Source: Lingula anatina
Taxonomy: Eukaryota > Brachiopoda > Lingulata > Lingulida > Lingulidae
Direction: 5' to 3'
Length of the DNA: 64,000 nucleotides
Assembly (NCBI RefSeq): GCF_001039355.2
Contig: NW_019776146.1
Span: forward strand, 342,612 to 406,611
How positions within the stretch are numbered: the first letter of the stretch is position 1; each line of letters begins with the position of its first letter. Position numbers and translations under genes: made by a program. A model generated the notes under the pieces. It saw only the letters and a program-made list of their open reading frames with translations, searched no databases and was not told the origin of the DNA. Shown one piece after another: positions 1 to 13,084 of this stretch.

Positions 1-117
1 GGAGAACACATAGTGCTTATTAATTACTAGATTGGAGAGGTCGCACTTGAAATCTAGAAAGTGCATTTTTAATTCACAAGTCAGTATGTCTGCAGCCAGT
101 TGGTGTTCCTGAGACCT

Positions 118-131
118 TGTGTGTGTGTGTA
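118..131. repeat. (TG)n microsatellite
   Basis: Short uninterrupted TG run just upstream of the compound trinucleotide repeat. Confidence 0.8.
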
Positions 132-267
132 ATTACATGTATTATGTACACCAATTTGTCAAAATTAAAGAATTTGCAGACCAGTTTCGATATATTAGAT
201 GATAAATGCAAAAGAACTTGTCACTGTGATGTAATATGAAAAAATAGGAGGCAAATTATTATTCCAA

Positions 268-301
268 CACCACCACCACCACCACCACCACCACCACCAA
301 C

Positions 302-352
<51 letters not shown>

Positions 353-372
353 TACTATTATTGTTGTTGTTG
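268..372. repeat. Compound trinucleotide microsatellite (ACC)n-(AAT)n-(TTG)n
   Basis: About ten ACC units (268-299), then about sixteen AAT units (302-351), then four TTG units. It is open in several frames, encoding only homopolymer runs of Tyr or Trp, and is not a gene. Confidence 0.95.
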
Positions 373-2885
373 TCAAAAGCGAAGCGAAGGTCTGGGATGC
401 TTATAGTAGGCCAACCTCGCATAACACCTATAAAATGAAAATTCCTCTACAAATGTATCCCACAGGTAGCTATTAACTACAAATTCTCCCCTCCTCTCCC
501 CACCCCAACTCTCTCCCTCCAACCGGTTTCAGTGACCGTTAACTATAGTATGAAGGTATGTTTAACAAACCAGTGGCGCGCTCGGCTGTCACACATTATG
601 CGCCCAGTGGTCACTCTGACAAGGACACTGCATATGTAGGACACGATTTGAGCCGCCTGGATGATCACTGACCGATCGCAGCAAACCTTCTGTAGCTCTT
701 ACATTTACTTTTCATGGGGTAGATTTTTGCACGCATATAGACTTGGATGTTTTATGAACAGGTAAACGTTGAAAGATATCTGGGATATATCACGGACGTT
801 TTCGTGTTCCAGGATATGAAGTAGCTATAGGTCGACAGTTGTCATGTGTCATAAAATCGGCCTCCAGGCAAGTACAGGTATGTGTTTACAGTCGTGCGGT
901 TTGAGCATGTTTATGTATACGTTATTTACTTTAACATATCTCTGATTTAAAAATCAATAGAAAAGCTGCACGGTGGATAAAGATGCGAGTGCAGAAAATA
1001 CGGATTTGTATGCTTATATACATGTACAACCGCCACGCCCATTATAACTCCTCAGGTTACACAGGAGCATTATAATTTCTACAAGTAGGTATGAATACAT
1101 GCCCCATATACAATTGTTGTGGGCTTTTAGTTCTCTTACGAAGGACTCCTGAAAACGTGGGCATGAGTCCTGTGAGTAGGTGTTTGTTTCTTCGATACGT
1201 TGTAATAATGGCCTAGTACACGCAAATTAAGCTACTTACTGGAAAAGACGAACAGGGATGGTTAAAAGTTGCCTGTTTCTTTACAAGTGACTAATTTTTC
1301 CTTACTTAGGCTATAGTCAACGTTTACCCATGTAGATAAGATACACAAGGGAAGGAAGTGCCGAGTGCAGACGCCCAGCCTCGTATTATGTGGGTGTTTA
1401 CGGGCTTTTATCAAAAATATTTTATATGGGATAGAAGAGGAGTGTCCTTCTAGATCTTCGCCCTACTGCACTGGTATAGTGTATATTCAGGTTCTTTACT
1501 TCTACTGACATCAAATCATTAAGAGAGGGTTTCACTACTACTGGTATATTACCACACCCTGCCAACTCCAGGTGTATAGGACGTACACTGTATGCAGCAA
1601 ATCAACAGGTAACATATTGTGAACGGTTTCACCCGCCACTTGAGCCATATACAGTACTTTGTAAGCTATTATGAACATGTCTGTTCTAAGATACATATGT
1701 GAATACCATAGACTAACTGAACTGTAAAACCGTAATTGGATCTTCCTGTCAACTTATTTTACTCAAAGGGTTCTAATTCAGCGACTTCAGGACGTCCAAG
1801 TAGGCTGTTAAACAGGCACGCTGTAGCCTAGCTGCCTAATTCTGCGACAAAAACAGTACAGTGCCCAGGTGTATATAATGTGATCGTACATGTATAAATC
1901 CATTCCGGGATCCTTAAACACATATGAGGATCCCAAGTCCATTATTCATGCCCACTTGGCGTATCTCGACTTCAAAGTGTAGTTAACATACCGCACACCG
2001 TTATACGAAGACTCAGAACGAAGTGGACGCTGGTGGACCCGGGTTTTATTAAGGAGAAAGGATCTTGGTTGGTATTTCGTAGCCGTTCAAGGTATTTATA
2101 TCGCACTGAAACTTAGGACATCCTTGCATTGCTTGCGTTGTGCCTCTACTTTTTGTCCTTCCTTTGAGAAGGGGATAGGGCAAAATCCCTAACTTTGATG
2201 TGGATGGGAGTTGAAGGGTGGGGCACTCCCCTCCCCTCCCCATCTCTGTTTATCGTATATCAGCTACAGTTAATGACATCAGCCATGATTGTGCCGTAGG
2301 TCGGCTCTTTTATCAGATACATGCATATGTTTGCTTGGACGTGTGTGTGAGCCGTAAGAGAGACAATTGCAGAAGGAGACAAAATAGCAATATTTTATAC
2401 ACAATCAGCAAAAGTACGAACTTATCGGGCCCAGTAGTTCGCAGTGACTCTTTACTTTAATTTAGATGGGGTCTTGCGTGTAAACTTCCAACAAACCGCA
2501 ACAAAAATTGTCTCCCATTCTCGCTATGTTTTACCGGGGGGTGGGGGTGGGGGGTCGCAGTAAAAGGAGATTAGCACCTGTAGGTCTTAAGACACATACA
2601 ATGGAGCACTGACCTACTCCGCATTGTATATACAACATGAACAATACAATAGTAATTTCATAAGAGAGCTGCGCCTCACTGTGTACTTTACACAGTGGAT
2701 GCCTATCGCATGCATTAAAGACAAACAAAATTTGAAGGTCTTAACACAAAAGTTAGAAATGAATTAAAATCTGGGGCTCTCCCTCTCTTTTTCTCTCTCT
2801 GGATAACTTTTTACTCTTAACTATTTATTCGACTGCTTTTTAAAATCCTGTATAGAAATCATTTTTAACATTTTTTGCTTTCCAG

Positions 2886-2939
2886 GATCAGCATCATAAT
2901 AACGAGGAAATAAAAACAGGAAAACTCACAGATATCATC
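2886..2939 (+). other. SLC5A7: 5' UTR part of first coding exon, CHT-like copy 1
   Basis: A pyrimidine-rich tract ending TTTGCTTTCCAG (AG at 2884-2885) precedes 54 nt of leader before the ATG. Copy 2 has an acceptor in the same place (CCTTCCAG, AG at 14172-14173) and a similar leader (GGAAATAAAA...GAAATCATCATGG against GAGGAAATAAAAA...GATATCATCATGG). This implies an upstream untranslated exon and a promoter that I could not locate. The sequence around the ATG (ATCATGG) is an acceptable Kozak context. Confidence 0.6.
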
Positions 2940-5900
2940 ATGGTCGACGGTGTGATAAATATCTGGGGTCTGGTGGCCATTATTATATTCTACGTCATCA
3001 TCTTCATCATCGGAATAGTGGCTGGAAGAAAATCTAAGAGTTTTGGAAAAGATGCAAATTCGACAGACTTGATTCTAGCCGGGAGAAACATAGGGCCTTT
3101 CGTTGGAATTTTTACGTTGACAGGTAAGGAAATCTGCAGAAAATATTGTTTCCTTTGTGAAACAAGTTTGTAGCTTCCAGTGAGTCTTTGCCTCTGAAGT
3201 GCTGACTAGACGGGGTGAATATAATGAAAACATTTGCTATTGATGAATAAGTGCTTTCTTGAAATATTTTGCCATCGTTGAGATATTTTTCCTGCCATTT
3301 TACTGTTTTCATTTTTGTATCCTTGCAAATAATACTGTGACTTGCTCGATCTTTAAAAGACACTTTTCTATGCAGCGACTTGGGTGGGCGGAGGCTACAT
3401 CAATGGAACGGCGGAATACACCCTGAGTTCAGGGTTGGTATGGTGTCAAGCACCTGTCGGATATGCTATCTCACTGGCGGTCGGCGGGCTGGTGTTTGCT
3501 GGACCCATGCGGTCCGCAGGGTACATGACAATGCTGGATCCATTCCAACAGAAATACGGTCCAGTTATGACGGCTCTGTTGTACATTCCGGCCTTGTTGG
3601 GAGATTTGTTTTGGTCGGCGGCCATATTGGCGGCTCTTGGTAAGATTGAATTTTTTAAATACAATGATCTCGATAAGGTGTGGGTGTTTTTTCTTCATCA
3701 CGTCTCAAAAGATTCCGCTATCAAGAATTTAACAAAACTTTTACCTGTTAGTAAAATCTCCACAAAACACAGCAAATAGCCCAAAAATAAATAAATAAAT
3801 AAATAAATAAAATAAATAAAATAAATAAATAAAATAATAAATATAATAATAAATAAACAAATAAATAAATAAATAAATAAATAATTAAAATAAAAATAAC
3901 AACACAAAAAAGGTCACATTAATCTAAATTGAATGTCGACTTTGTATTTTTGATAGCCCAGTCCTTTGTCAAAATTTCAATGAACGATTAATTATTTTAG
4001 GATCTTCCCTCACCGTCGTGATAGGCTTGGAGAATACTATTTCTATAATCGTATCAGCAGTGATCGCAGTCTTCTACACACTTATCGGTGGACTATATTC
4101 CGTGGCGTATACAGACGTAGCCCAGCTGATCATGATTCTCATTGGACTGGTTAGTATAGCATGCATGAGCTGCTTAAAGTGAAGGCTTGGCTATTCTACG
4201 CGCAATTAGATAATTCGGTGATATGATAATGGAGGAAGTAACCTTTTGTTTATAGGCCTATTCTTTGAACTGCTTTACGCTCACAGAACATTTTTATTTA
4301 GTAGAAATGTGAAAAATCGTTGCTCGGTGCCATCGAAGAGACGATGCTTGATGCGCAAAATGTTGCATAAATTCAACTGCTGAAATGTAGTGTAATGAAG
4401 AATTAAATTTTAATTACCGTAAGAGAGTCGATGTTTCACTTGTTATTATTAAACAAAAGGCAGATGAAGACAAATCCCACAAGTTCTCCTCTGTTAGTCT
4501 CTGTTGGCATACGCCTATTGTTTAACCAAACTTACAATTTCTTAATTTCAGTTTCTGGCATTTCCATTTGCTATGCACCACCCCGCCGTTTCCCCTCTGG
4601 AAATGACGTCATCAAGTTGGCTGGGTTCCCTTACCGAGAACGATGCTGGATTGTACTTAGATTCTGGATTACAGCTGATATTTGGAGGGATACCTTGGCA
4701 GGTTAATACAATAAAAGGGGTCTAGAATAGACTTCTTTATTTGCTTGTCTCAATATATGCAACTGTGCTCTTCTCCGAAAAAAAAAAAACAGTAGGCCAT
4801 AGTATAGAACCGAGAAATTTCACAATCTCTGAAAAAAGCAACAAAAAATTCAAGAACTATGGAATCAACGTCCTTATCAAATATTTCCTTTCCGCCTTTA
4901 AATTACACTTTTCGTTATCCAGGTGTACTTTCAACGAGTGCTGTCTGCAAGGACAGTGGGTCAGGCTAAATGGTTATCTATTGTAGCTGGCTTTTTCTGT
5001 TTGGTGTGTGCTGTTCCAGCTGTAATGATTGGAGCCATTGGAGCCTCAACAAGTAAGTCGCACAACTTGGTGTTAGGACGAATTACGTTTTAAAGGGCTA
5101 CAGTATGCTATCGCAGAATTGACAGAAAAAGTATAATATTACATATTCTCTACTTCTATGCTTATACTAAGTACGTCACAAATTATGTCCCTTGTTTTAG
5201 AGTTTATTAACCGAGGTATTTGGCAAAGCAAAATGGTTGCCTGGTCAAATGGGAAAACCGCTCAATTGTTTTATTTCTGTGGATGAAATAAGCAAAAAAG
5301 GTAGACTTTTCCATAAAGGATATACTTTGTGATCTGTTTAAATACTAGAGCTGCTTTCAGCGTACTAGTTTGGTTCGATTCAACAATTCTAACTCGTTTG
5401 ACAGCTAATTTCCTTCAATTTTCCCCCCAATCGTGTGGCAACATTCCCAACTTTCTCAACTTCTTCTCTTCCATTTATTTCAGATTGGACAGAGACTGCT
5501 TACGTCGATGTTTACAATCAGACTACAGTCCCTTCAGAAGAATACAAGAACATCTTGCCGCTTGTCTTGCAGTACCTTACGCCCCCTGCCGTCTCCTTCA
5601 TAGGCCTTGGAGCTGTCTCCGCCGCTGTGATGTCATCTACTGACTCCGCCATTTTGTCCATGAGCTCACTCTTTTCTCACAATGTGTACAGACCATTGAG
5701 AAAGTTCCTGTGTCGCGGAAAGAAGGCAGGTTTATTTAATGCGTGCCATCCACGTTTTTTCATTGCTTTGGTTGAGACCATTTATCGCAGCTACTGCATT
5801 TTTTGTTACTGTGAATTAAAATACTCCTCATGTTAGGACCTGACTTGAAACAAGATGCTTAGCGACGGCATTTTTGTGTATCAGCAAAAATAACCCATGC

Positions 5901-6918
5901 TACGAACTTTTAGTATTAAAATGTTATTATCAAGGTCTGCGTATAATGCATAGCATACAAAGTTCCAGCTGTAACAATTTCATTATCATTAGTTACAATT
6001 ACGTATAGCAATTAATTCACAGTGAAATGCGTTGATTAGCGCAATGGTAAATTCAAATGTGCATAATAGTGCCATTGGATCTCATAAATGAAAACTTTAA
6101 ACTATCAATGGTAATTTGTATTCTAGGCCTCGGAGCTGGAGGTTGTGTGGTTCATGCGTGTGGCAGTGGTAGTGTTTGGGGCCGTGGCTACAGTGATGGC
6201 GATCTACATCACCTCAATATACGCTCTGTGGTTCTTGTGTTCTGACTTTGTCTACGTCATCCTTTTCCCCCAACTTGTATGTGTGATATTCCTCAAGCAG
6301 GCCAATATGTATGGAGCTTTAACTGGGTAGGTTATGAACTTCGTGCGTCTTTGCTTACCATTGTGCCACCTGCTAAATATACACAAGGAGGTCAGAGGGG
6401 GAAAAAACCCTCACCCTCTCGAATGTATTGTTAGGTCAACTTTAAATCTCCACTGTCCTTTTGACTAAGTCAAATAAGTAGTTGCAGAAGCCATCGTAAT
6501 GACTATGTAATGGTATTGATTATTTTCCTAGCCGGAATGTAAAGCAGTTATTTCATATTTCAGGTACATTATCGGCTGGATCCTTCGTCTTGGTGGTGGG
6601 GAAGCGACATTTAATCTTGCTGCGTTTATTTTATACCCATGGTACGACTTTGAGAACAGCGCTCAAAGATTCCCCTTCAAAACGTTCAGCATGCTTGTCA
6701 GTTTCCTCTCCATAGTGATAGTGTCGTTGATATTCCACGTGCTTTTTGCTCGGGAAATTTTGCCAAAAAGGTATGACTTTTTTGCCACCTGCATACCGAA
6801 ACCGGAAGAAGAGCTGGAAGATGGAGAAGAAATGGACGGGCCGGAAAAGACAGGCCTTTCGAATTTGGGGTATAATTTAGAAGAACAAGCGAAACAAGAG
6901 AACAATACCAAATTATGA
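2940..6918 (+). CDS. SLC5A7: High-affinity choline transporter-like protein, copy 1 (8 coding exons, 557 aa)
   Basis: Sodium-coupled solute carrier of the SLC5 family. In animals the family member CHT1 takes choline into cholinergic terminals for acetylcholine synthesis; choline as the substrate here is inferred from similarity. Coding exons: 2940-3123, 3376-3639, 4001-4149, 4552-4701, 4923-5052, 5484-5725, 6127-6326, 6564-6918; these sum to 1674 nt with no frame break. CHT hallmarks seen: [13 protein letters not shown] at the exon 1/2 join, [50 protein letters not shown], and [14 protein letters not shown] with S343/S344 and D346. GGE at 451-453 matches the region of the functionally important Glu of human CHT1. 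Sequons NWT (293) and NQT (304) lie where human CHT1 is glycosylated. The acidic tail from about residue 515 ends NTKL, a possible class I PDZ ligand. The start ATG follows an acceptor at 2884-2885, so an upstream non-coding exon is expected. All introns are GT-AG except intron 6. Length is close to the 580 aa of human CHT1. Confidence 0.93.
3785..3899. repeat. (AAAT)n microsatellite in intron 2 of CHT-like copy 1
   Basis: Degenerate run of AAAT/AAATA units about 115 bp long, inside the intron. The matching intron of copy 2 lacks it. Confidence 0.9.
5726..6126 (+). other. GC-AG intron 6 of CHT-like copy 1
   Basis: The only join that keeps the frame and rebuilds the conserved [11 protein letters not shown] sequence uses donor AAG|GCAGGT at 5726 and acceptor TTCTAG at 6121-6126. 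The nearby GT at 5730 would give a phase incompatible with this acceptor. GC-AG introns are a known minor class whose donors otherwise match the consensus closely, as this one does. Copy 2 has the same arrangement. Confidence 0.8.
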
Positions 6919-7914
6919 TTACAAAACAATCCAGCTTGATATAGCTCCAATTTATTGAAACTGTCATGAATTGTGACTTACTCTCAGTTTATAGGGAACT
7001 GCTGTCAAATTCATGATCACAAAATGTCAATATCTTATAAAGGGCATTATAAGTACGGGTATTCCAGGTAATTTTAATTATCAATTGTGAATTCCTTTTT
7101 TACGTTCTACTTTTAAGTATATATATATCCCCATGTAGACCCAGTGAAAGAGCTGTATTGCTTGGACTGCAGAGAAAATATTTTATTTTTATTCTATATT
7201 TGTAATTTAGATAATAAAAATATCAGAAACAAGGCGTTTTAGCGAAAAACAAAAGTTTGAAAACAGTACAGAAGAAAAACGGTATAAATATTGCGAAAGG
7301 CACGGGTGCTGTAGACTGCGGTTTGTGCATAAAATTAAAAAAAAAACGATATGTACATGAATGCTAGTTAAGTTATATAGTATAAAGGTATTAATTCCTT
7401 AGAATTAAAAAAATGCATGACGACCTACACTTTGACCCTACACGCTTTATTTTAAAGCTATTCCCTCCCGACGTTATACACACGTTGCAAACCCTTTCGT
7501 AACCTATTGACCTCCCCAAAAATACCAAGGTGACGTGCTTACCGGCTACTTGCCCTCGCGCCAAACCGGTTTTCACATACAGCTGAAAAAGAATGGGTAG
7601 TTGTGTCATAAAAAAGTATAAAGGCAGGTATTTTTACTTAAATCTTGGCCTATTAATACTTAGCCGACTAGGCTGAGTTTCACAAAGAATCTTTAAGGTC
7701 ATTTACCTCGTTTTTTCGGCATGTAATAGTCTTGAAAGAAGTCTTGAAAGAAGTTTACTTCCAGTGACAACAACAGTCCACTGATGTGTGTCAAATACAT
7801 TAATCGTGGGCGAATCATTCTTAAAGGAACTGTCCACGCGTCTGAAAAACCCCACCTGTAAAGCTTCTTATATTTCCCAATTCAAACCCCAAAGACGATA
7901 AAACCATTGGAATA
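6919..7914. other. 3' UTR and downstream flank of CHT-like copy 1
   Basis: AT-rich sequence with the candidate poly(A) signal noted separately. There is a short direct repeat (GTCTTGAAAGAA twice at 7730-7753). A TTAAAGGAACTGTCCACG at about 7823 resembles the termini of the TTAA-flanked MITEs elsewhere in the window. No gene seen. Confidence 0.5.
7213..7218 (+). terminator. Candidate poly(A) signal, CHT-like copy 1
   Basis: AATAAA hexamer 295 nt after the TGA stop, in AT-rich 3' flank. It is the first clear canonical hexamer downstream. The cleavage site cannot be set from sequence alone. Confidence 0.45.
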
Positions 7915-8330
7915 TTAGAAAAGCACTCAGAGAGCGCAGACCTCCGCCAATGCAGCTCAGTTCCCCCTATCATACTATCTCGAACTTCTTTCTTGTTTGA
8001 GGAGACAATAATACTTCTCAGCAACAATACTTCTCTTTAAAGCATTTTATTTCGTTTCTTCAAATCATAATGAAATCAGCCATCATAACAAAAAAAATAG
8101 ACTATATATAAAGAATCCTTTAAAAAATCCTGGATCCAGACGGTGATCCAGATCACCACCAAAAACTAAACACTACTAAGTTAACCCATTTCTGACCTAC
8201 CCTGAAAATTCCATCGAAATTCATTCATAACTTTTTGAGTTATGTTGATGACAAACAGACAGACTGACAAACAAACAAACAAACAAACAAACAAACAGGG
8301 GTGAAAACATCACCTCCTTGGCGGAGGCAA
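7915..8330. repeat. Dispersed repeat bounded by CCTCCGCCAA / TTGGCGGAGG
   Basis: CCTCCGCCAA at 7941-7950 is the exact reverse complement of TTGGCGGAGG at 8318-8327. The interior has a block at 8150-8245 (GATCCAGATCACCACCAAAA, then CCTGAAAATTCCATC, then AACTTTTTGAGTTAT) and ends in a CAAA/CAGA-rich microsatellite (8250-8297). The block recurs at 48568-48675. No protein is encoded; a reading frame at 8301-8708 is only repeat sequence. Confidence 0.65.
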
Positions 8331-9885
8331 TTATCTCCTCACCCTATACAAACATTTGGGAGTAGTAGAAAATTGCTCCTTGATATACCCCCCCCCCCAA
8401 AAAAAAAAAATGGCAGGTACATCCCGGCCGCGGGTAGAGAACCTTTAAAAGATTATAGTCTAATTTTGCATAATCAAATCTGCGTAGTCAGCTTTCCGAT
8501 TTTTACAGCCCGAGTGGATAAAAACATCACGAACTTTAAAAAGACTATTTTTTCCAAGACTAACCAAAATGTTTTCGTCTTTTTCCAGGCTGATCTCTGT
8601 CCGGTTGCTGATTGCATTATAATCTCCACAGTAGAATTTACCGAGTTAAAACTTCTGTGCACCCGAGACACTACTAGGCAGGAGCAAAATGCGAATTTTC
8701 ATGGATAATTTTGACGCTGTCCGAGTTTAGAATGTGGGACTTTTTTTGCCCCCAGGCAATAACATGGCTAAGGTATATATTCATATGAATCTCCTTTAAT
8801 GTATCTCAGTCATGTTCTTGCCAAGCTTAAGGACTACTAATTTACCGTAAACACGGAAAATACATTGTCAGTCTATGTGCACTTTTCTATGCACGTTTTG
8901 TGATAATACCGCGGTTATGCGTTTACGCTATCAGAATAATTTAACATCATAATAGGTTTGTGGAGATGTTGACTGAATAGAAGTAGGCGTGTCGTGTCTT
9001 ACTGCTTCTTCCCTACTTTTTATTGCGATCTGATTCACATAGAATCAGCGGCACAGGTGAACGGGTCCTTTTAGCAAGTGGGTGATATTTCAAGCTACAA
9101 GTTAAGATTACAAGCACAAATCATACTGTGAGTAAGTACTAATTCCCTACAAATAATGCGTGTGTGAATATATTTTAAATGGAACATAGATCAAACGTGA
9201 GAACTCTGTGAAAAATGCAGTCATTGTTGTTTCATTTTGTTTCGAGGGAAGTTACAGATGAAGCAAGAGTTAATACCCTGTTTCTTTATCAGAAATGAAT
9301 TTTATCAGCTATGTTATTAGGATACATATAATATATTAATTTTTTCAATTTACAGCTTAATATTGGAATTGTTTACCTCAAATATTTCTGTATCTTACAT
9401 ATATTATTAATTCAAGTTTCATACACGTACAATAAATACAGGAAACCTGAAATTAATTTCACCTGCATCTGCAAAAGGTTTAATATGTGCATTTCCGTCA
9501 AAATTTTGGTAGTAAAATTGACCTACTTACATGTACAGGTATTTGTGCGTAAACCACAGCTGAAAATAAGCAGAACAAATATGTGCAAATATCGTTTTTC
9601 TGGAAATTGTGTGTTATTTCTCTAAGTTTTGCTACTTGACACACAACGGTGGCATTTGGTATACTTTAACAGCAATAATTTGATATACACTGCTAGAACT
9701 TGCTTATAACAGTCAGCGAGGAGAACCGCGGCAATCCCTAACTACTACAATGTAGATGTGTTCATACCCTTAAGGTCAAGCTGCATTGACGTATACCTGT
9801 AACCACAGGTGACTGAGATTTGACGTGGCCTTCGTGAATAAAATCCTTGTTTTGAATATCATCGTGAACGCAATCAAATTGAAAA
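8331..9885. other. Intergenic AT-rich sequence
   Basis: Contains a poly(C)/poly(A) run at 8390-8410 and otherwise unique-looking sequence. No exon or RNA gene recognised. Confidence 0.5.
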
Positions 9886-9889
9886 TTAA

Positions 9890-10232
9890 AGGCACACTCC
9901 ATGGGTTTGAAAATCCCCAAAATGCTTATTTTTTTGCCATCACCAGCTACTTATAAAACCTTACTTAAACCTTTAAAAAGATTTAATGCCTTAAGTATTT
10001 TTTCTGTAGGTTATCTGATGTTGATATTTCCATTGGAGCTTATATGAAAATGGTCGCTATTATAGTGACTGGCCAGTCATTTTAAGCTAAAATCAACTTT
10101 TATGAATTTGATCAAAGGTCAAATCCAAATGCAGTGAGAAATAGATACATGTACATGATTTGTGAGTACGAGAAAATGCTTATTTTCCCCGGGAAGATCT
10201 ATACTTGTGGTTAAATCTCATGGAGTGTACCT
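9890..10232. mobile_element. MITE with TTAA (or TA) target duplication, family 1
   Basis: The left end after TTAA (9886-9889) reads AGGCACACTCCATGGG. The right end, reverse-complemented, reads AGGTACACTCCATGAG and is followed by TTAA (10233-10236). The 343-bp body has no open frame. TTAA duplication is typical of piggyBac-type transposition, but TA duplication with one more base in the repeat fits equally well. Confidence 0.75.
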
Positions 10233-10314
10233 TTAAGTGAAATTATTTATTGTTCAATAATAAGATTTTTTTTATTAGTTTTAACTAAAATCAACTATGC
10301 CAATATTAAATAAC

Positions 10315-10360
10315 GCTGTGTCAAATTTTGGGGATTTGCTGTGTCAAATTTTGGGGATTT
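10315..10360. repeat. Exact tandem duplication of 23 bases
   Basis: Two identical adjacent copies of a unit beginning GCTGTGTCAAATTTTGGGG. It is a short local duplication without obvious function. Confidence 0.9.
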
Positions 10361-11282
10361 GTTACAACAATTGAGGAACTGACCACAGGGTTTTCACAGT
10401 GACTCAGTTGCATATAATGAGTTTTTGAAAATGCATTACTTCTTGTTTACTATAAGTTTAACAGACAACAAGCCCTAAATCGGAACAAACAGGATGATAA
10501 ATGAGTACATGTACATGTACCTTTATATATTATCAAAGTTGACCGGAGAGAGCAGCGACCCGTGTCCTTGGGATCATCATCATTATCGGCACACTCCACA
10601 CATTTCACCTTGGGAACAACCATTAATTGAGAAAATATATATACCAAAGGCGGATTCAAGCCTTTTTTAACAGGCTGCTGTTGACCTTAAAATACGACTC
10701 GCCGCGGGCATTTACTGAAGTTTTTATCTGTTAATGGCCAGCTACCAGCCACCTACATTATTTCAACATGACACAAGAGAGTCATAGAATTTTGAAAGAC
10801 AAGAAGTCAGGTTACAACTTTTTTTCAAAATATTTAAACGGAAAAATATATGCGCTATGAAGGATATATGTTAGATTCTATGTGACCGTGGTGATATTCA
10901 CTTTATTCCTTTTAGGCGTGTTTTTCGGTGAAATGAAGAACTTTATTCTGTCAAATAATACGTTGCCACCCTGTCACAATGTAAGCTTTGAGTACTTCGA
11001 GCGTCACCAAGACAGGTGTTCAAAAGCACTTATCGCGTGAGGGTGACAGTGTATTATTTGACATGCATATCAAGAGAAAGTATTCGTATTTCACCGGGAA
11101 ACAACCCTAAAGCCGAATAAAGCGCACTGGTATATAGCCACGGTCATATAGCATCTCTAGGTGCGTATAAAAAATGTAAAAAGTCGCGGCCATGGCTTCT
11201 CAGGGTCGTTTCTGTGACAATACCTGCTCAGGATTCGTACTGATGGTGCAGACAAATGCGCCAAAACTACCCTCGTTCAGTT

Positions 11283-12999
11283 AAGCCTGGGTCACAGGAC
11301 GCTTGCAGCGTTTTGGCAACCTATTTGCATCCACAGAATCTTGCAGTATGGTATTTGCAATCTCTGAAGACCACCTTCATGTCATATGTTACCAGTTGCA
11401 GGCCGTTTAACGAGCTATGTACACAACCTGTCAGTAACCAAAACCGGTTGCAGGACTGTAGCGATCGATTGTTGAATGGTTGCCACAAGTCGCATAGATC
11501 ATTAATGTTACAAACTTATCACGATAGCTGCTTTCACAGCAATTCCCCTCTCAGAATACAAGAAAAACGTCCTGGTAAAATGGCACCTTAACTAAGAGCA
11601 GGGAGCGTGTTGGATGCTGTAATACTTGGAAGTCTGGTTGGTTTATGGCGTATTTATCTTATTTTACAATTGTAAGAAAACAAACTTTACTATAGCTAAA
11701 TATCAAATTCGTATTGCAAGCAACACAGCAATCACAATAATTATTCATTTGAATTTGCTTTAATCCTTATTAATCTTCACATATCCTTTAATGATATGTT
11801 GCATCAATACATGTACCTGGTCTCTCGACCGGTTGCTACAACTCGCAAAGTGGTTTCCAAAAGAACGCCCGGTAAATATCTAGTCGCGCCTGTTTACCGT
11901 GCAGCATCGAAAACCTGCAATTTGTGGTATCCAAACGGTTGCTAATAGGGCGCCGATTGATTTACAACTGGTATGCAACTGATTTTGTGGTTTTTCCTTT
12001 GTCACTTTAGCCCCGGGCCTTTATCACTTACAATACAACGTTCTTTAAGCGTTGCAGGTCGTGCGCATCGTGTATTGTTTACATTCTTATCCTTGTGGTG
12101 AGGATACCAAGCACTGGTAGGATGTTAATGTATATACTGAAACTATTTTTATTAATGATTCTTGGACATTTTAACTATCTCTTACATTATTTGTAGATAA
12201 GTTTAATGGTTGAAAATACGATAATAAATAGGAATTATACATTGCCGATAATTTTTTTTTATTTTCCGTTTTCTCTGCATCCGTCTATTTGTTTCATTTT
12301 TTTACTCACAGTTGGTTTTGCAAATTTTATATGAGATACAACGATGAAATACGGTATCACCATATTTACCAATTACTTTTACAAAATAAAGGGAATAAAC
12401 ATACATGTAGTGTCAAAAATTCGCACTTTGGAATTTCGAATTTTTGTAATTTTGGAATATGTGGCGTATGCAAATCTTGTCAATTTTTGTAAAACATGCC
12501 AACAAATTGCAATTCATGTTTTCTTTTCCAAGATTTTATGATTAATTGTCATTATGTTTAGAAGACATGCATTACATAAAAAATAGTGAAAAAAATAGTC
12601 TACGCCAAAATAGGCCATGATCCTATGCTTACTTTATTGCGGTCGCTTGCAACCTTCTGGGACCTGTTGCCGACTTCTTGCGACCAGTTAGAGATTTATA
12701 AGCGATCAACCGACTAAAGCCAAGGCCGCCAATCGACCTTGCATTTGAAAGTGGTATGCCACTAGTTTTAGCCTGGTTATAGCGACCTACTGGCAACCAA
12801 AGAGACCGATAGGCAAATTTTGGGATACCGATCTTTTTCATATTCAGTCGCACTGGTTGTCGGGGCACAAAAATGACCTTCATGTGACAACGATCGCTTT
12901 CTACCTGTTTGCAACCTTATGTGGCAACTTAAAAACCTATGGCGATCTCCTTGTAAATAAGGTTGCAAAAAGGCTGCAAGCGCATTGTGACCCAGGCTT
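11283..12999. mobile_element. 1.7-kb element with inverted ends
   Basis: The left end AAGCCTGGGTCACAGGACGC and the reverse complement of the right end, AAGCCTGGGTCACAATGCGC, match over about 45 bp (into GCTTGCAGC and the following TTGCAACC-like stretch) and then diverge. The interior repeats GC-rich words such as GGTTGC and TCGCAAG, unlike the AT-rich surroundings. The reading frames at 11256-11591 and 12629-12883 fall in these ends and encode nothing recognisable, so the element is probably non-autonomous or decayed. Confidence 0.55.
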
Positions 13000-13084
13000 C
13001 AAAAACACCCGTGTAACGAAACTGAGTCCGTGTAACAGAAAGTCCGCCCTCCATTTAGTTATAGTGGTTAGGGTTAGCCTGATC

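Larger units (their letters stand above)
1..2885. other. 5' flank of the transporter cluster, no gene seen
   Basis: Apart from the microsatellites near the start, this is non-repetitive sequence with only short chance reading frames. The untranslated first exon and promoter of CHT-like copy 1 should lie here or further upstream, but I could not place them. A TC-rich tract at about 2776-2801 precedes the exon 1 acceptor. Confidence 0.5.

Noticed and set aside
195-422. Poly-Tyr/poly-Trp frame
   Set aside because: Translation of the AAT and ACC microsatellites only.
5726-5731. Canonical GT donor at 5730 for intron 6 of CHT-like copy 1
   Set aside because: It would leave an extra nucleotide and shift the frame at the conserved exon 7 start; the GC donor at 5726 fits frame, family alignment and copy 2.
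8301-8708. 135-codon frame
   Set aside because: It starts in the hairpin end of a dispersed repeat, crosses a poly(C)/poly(A) run and has no homologous-looking segment.
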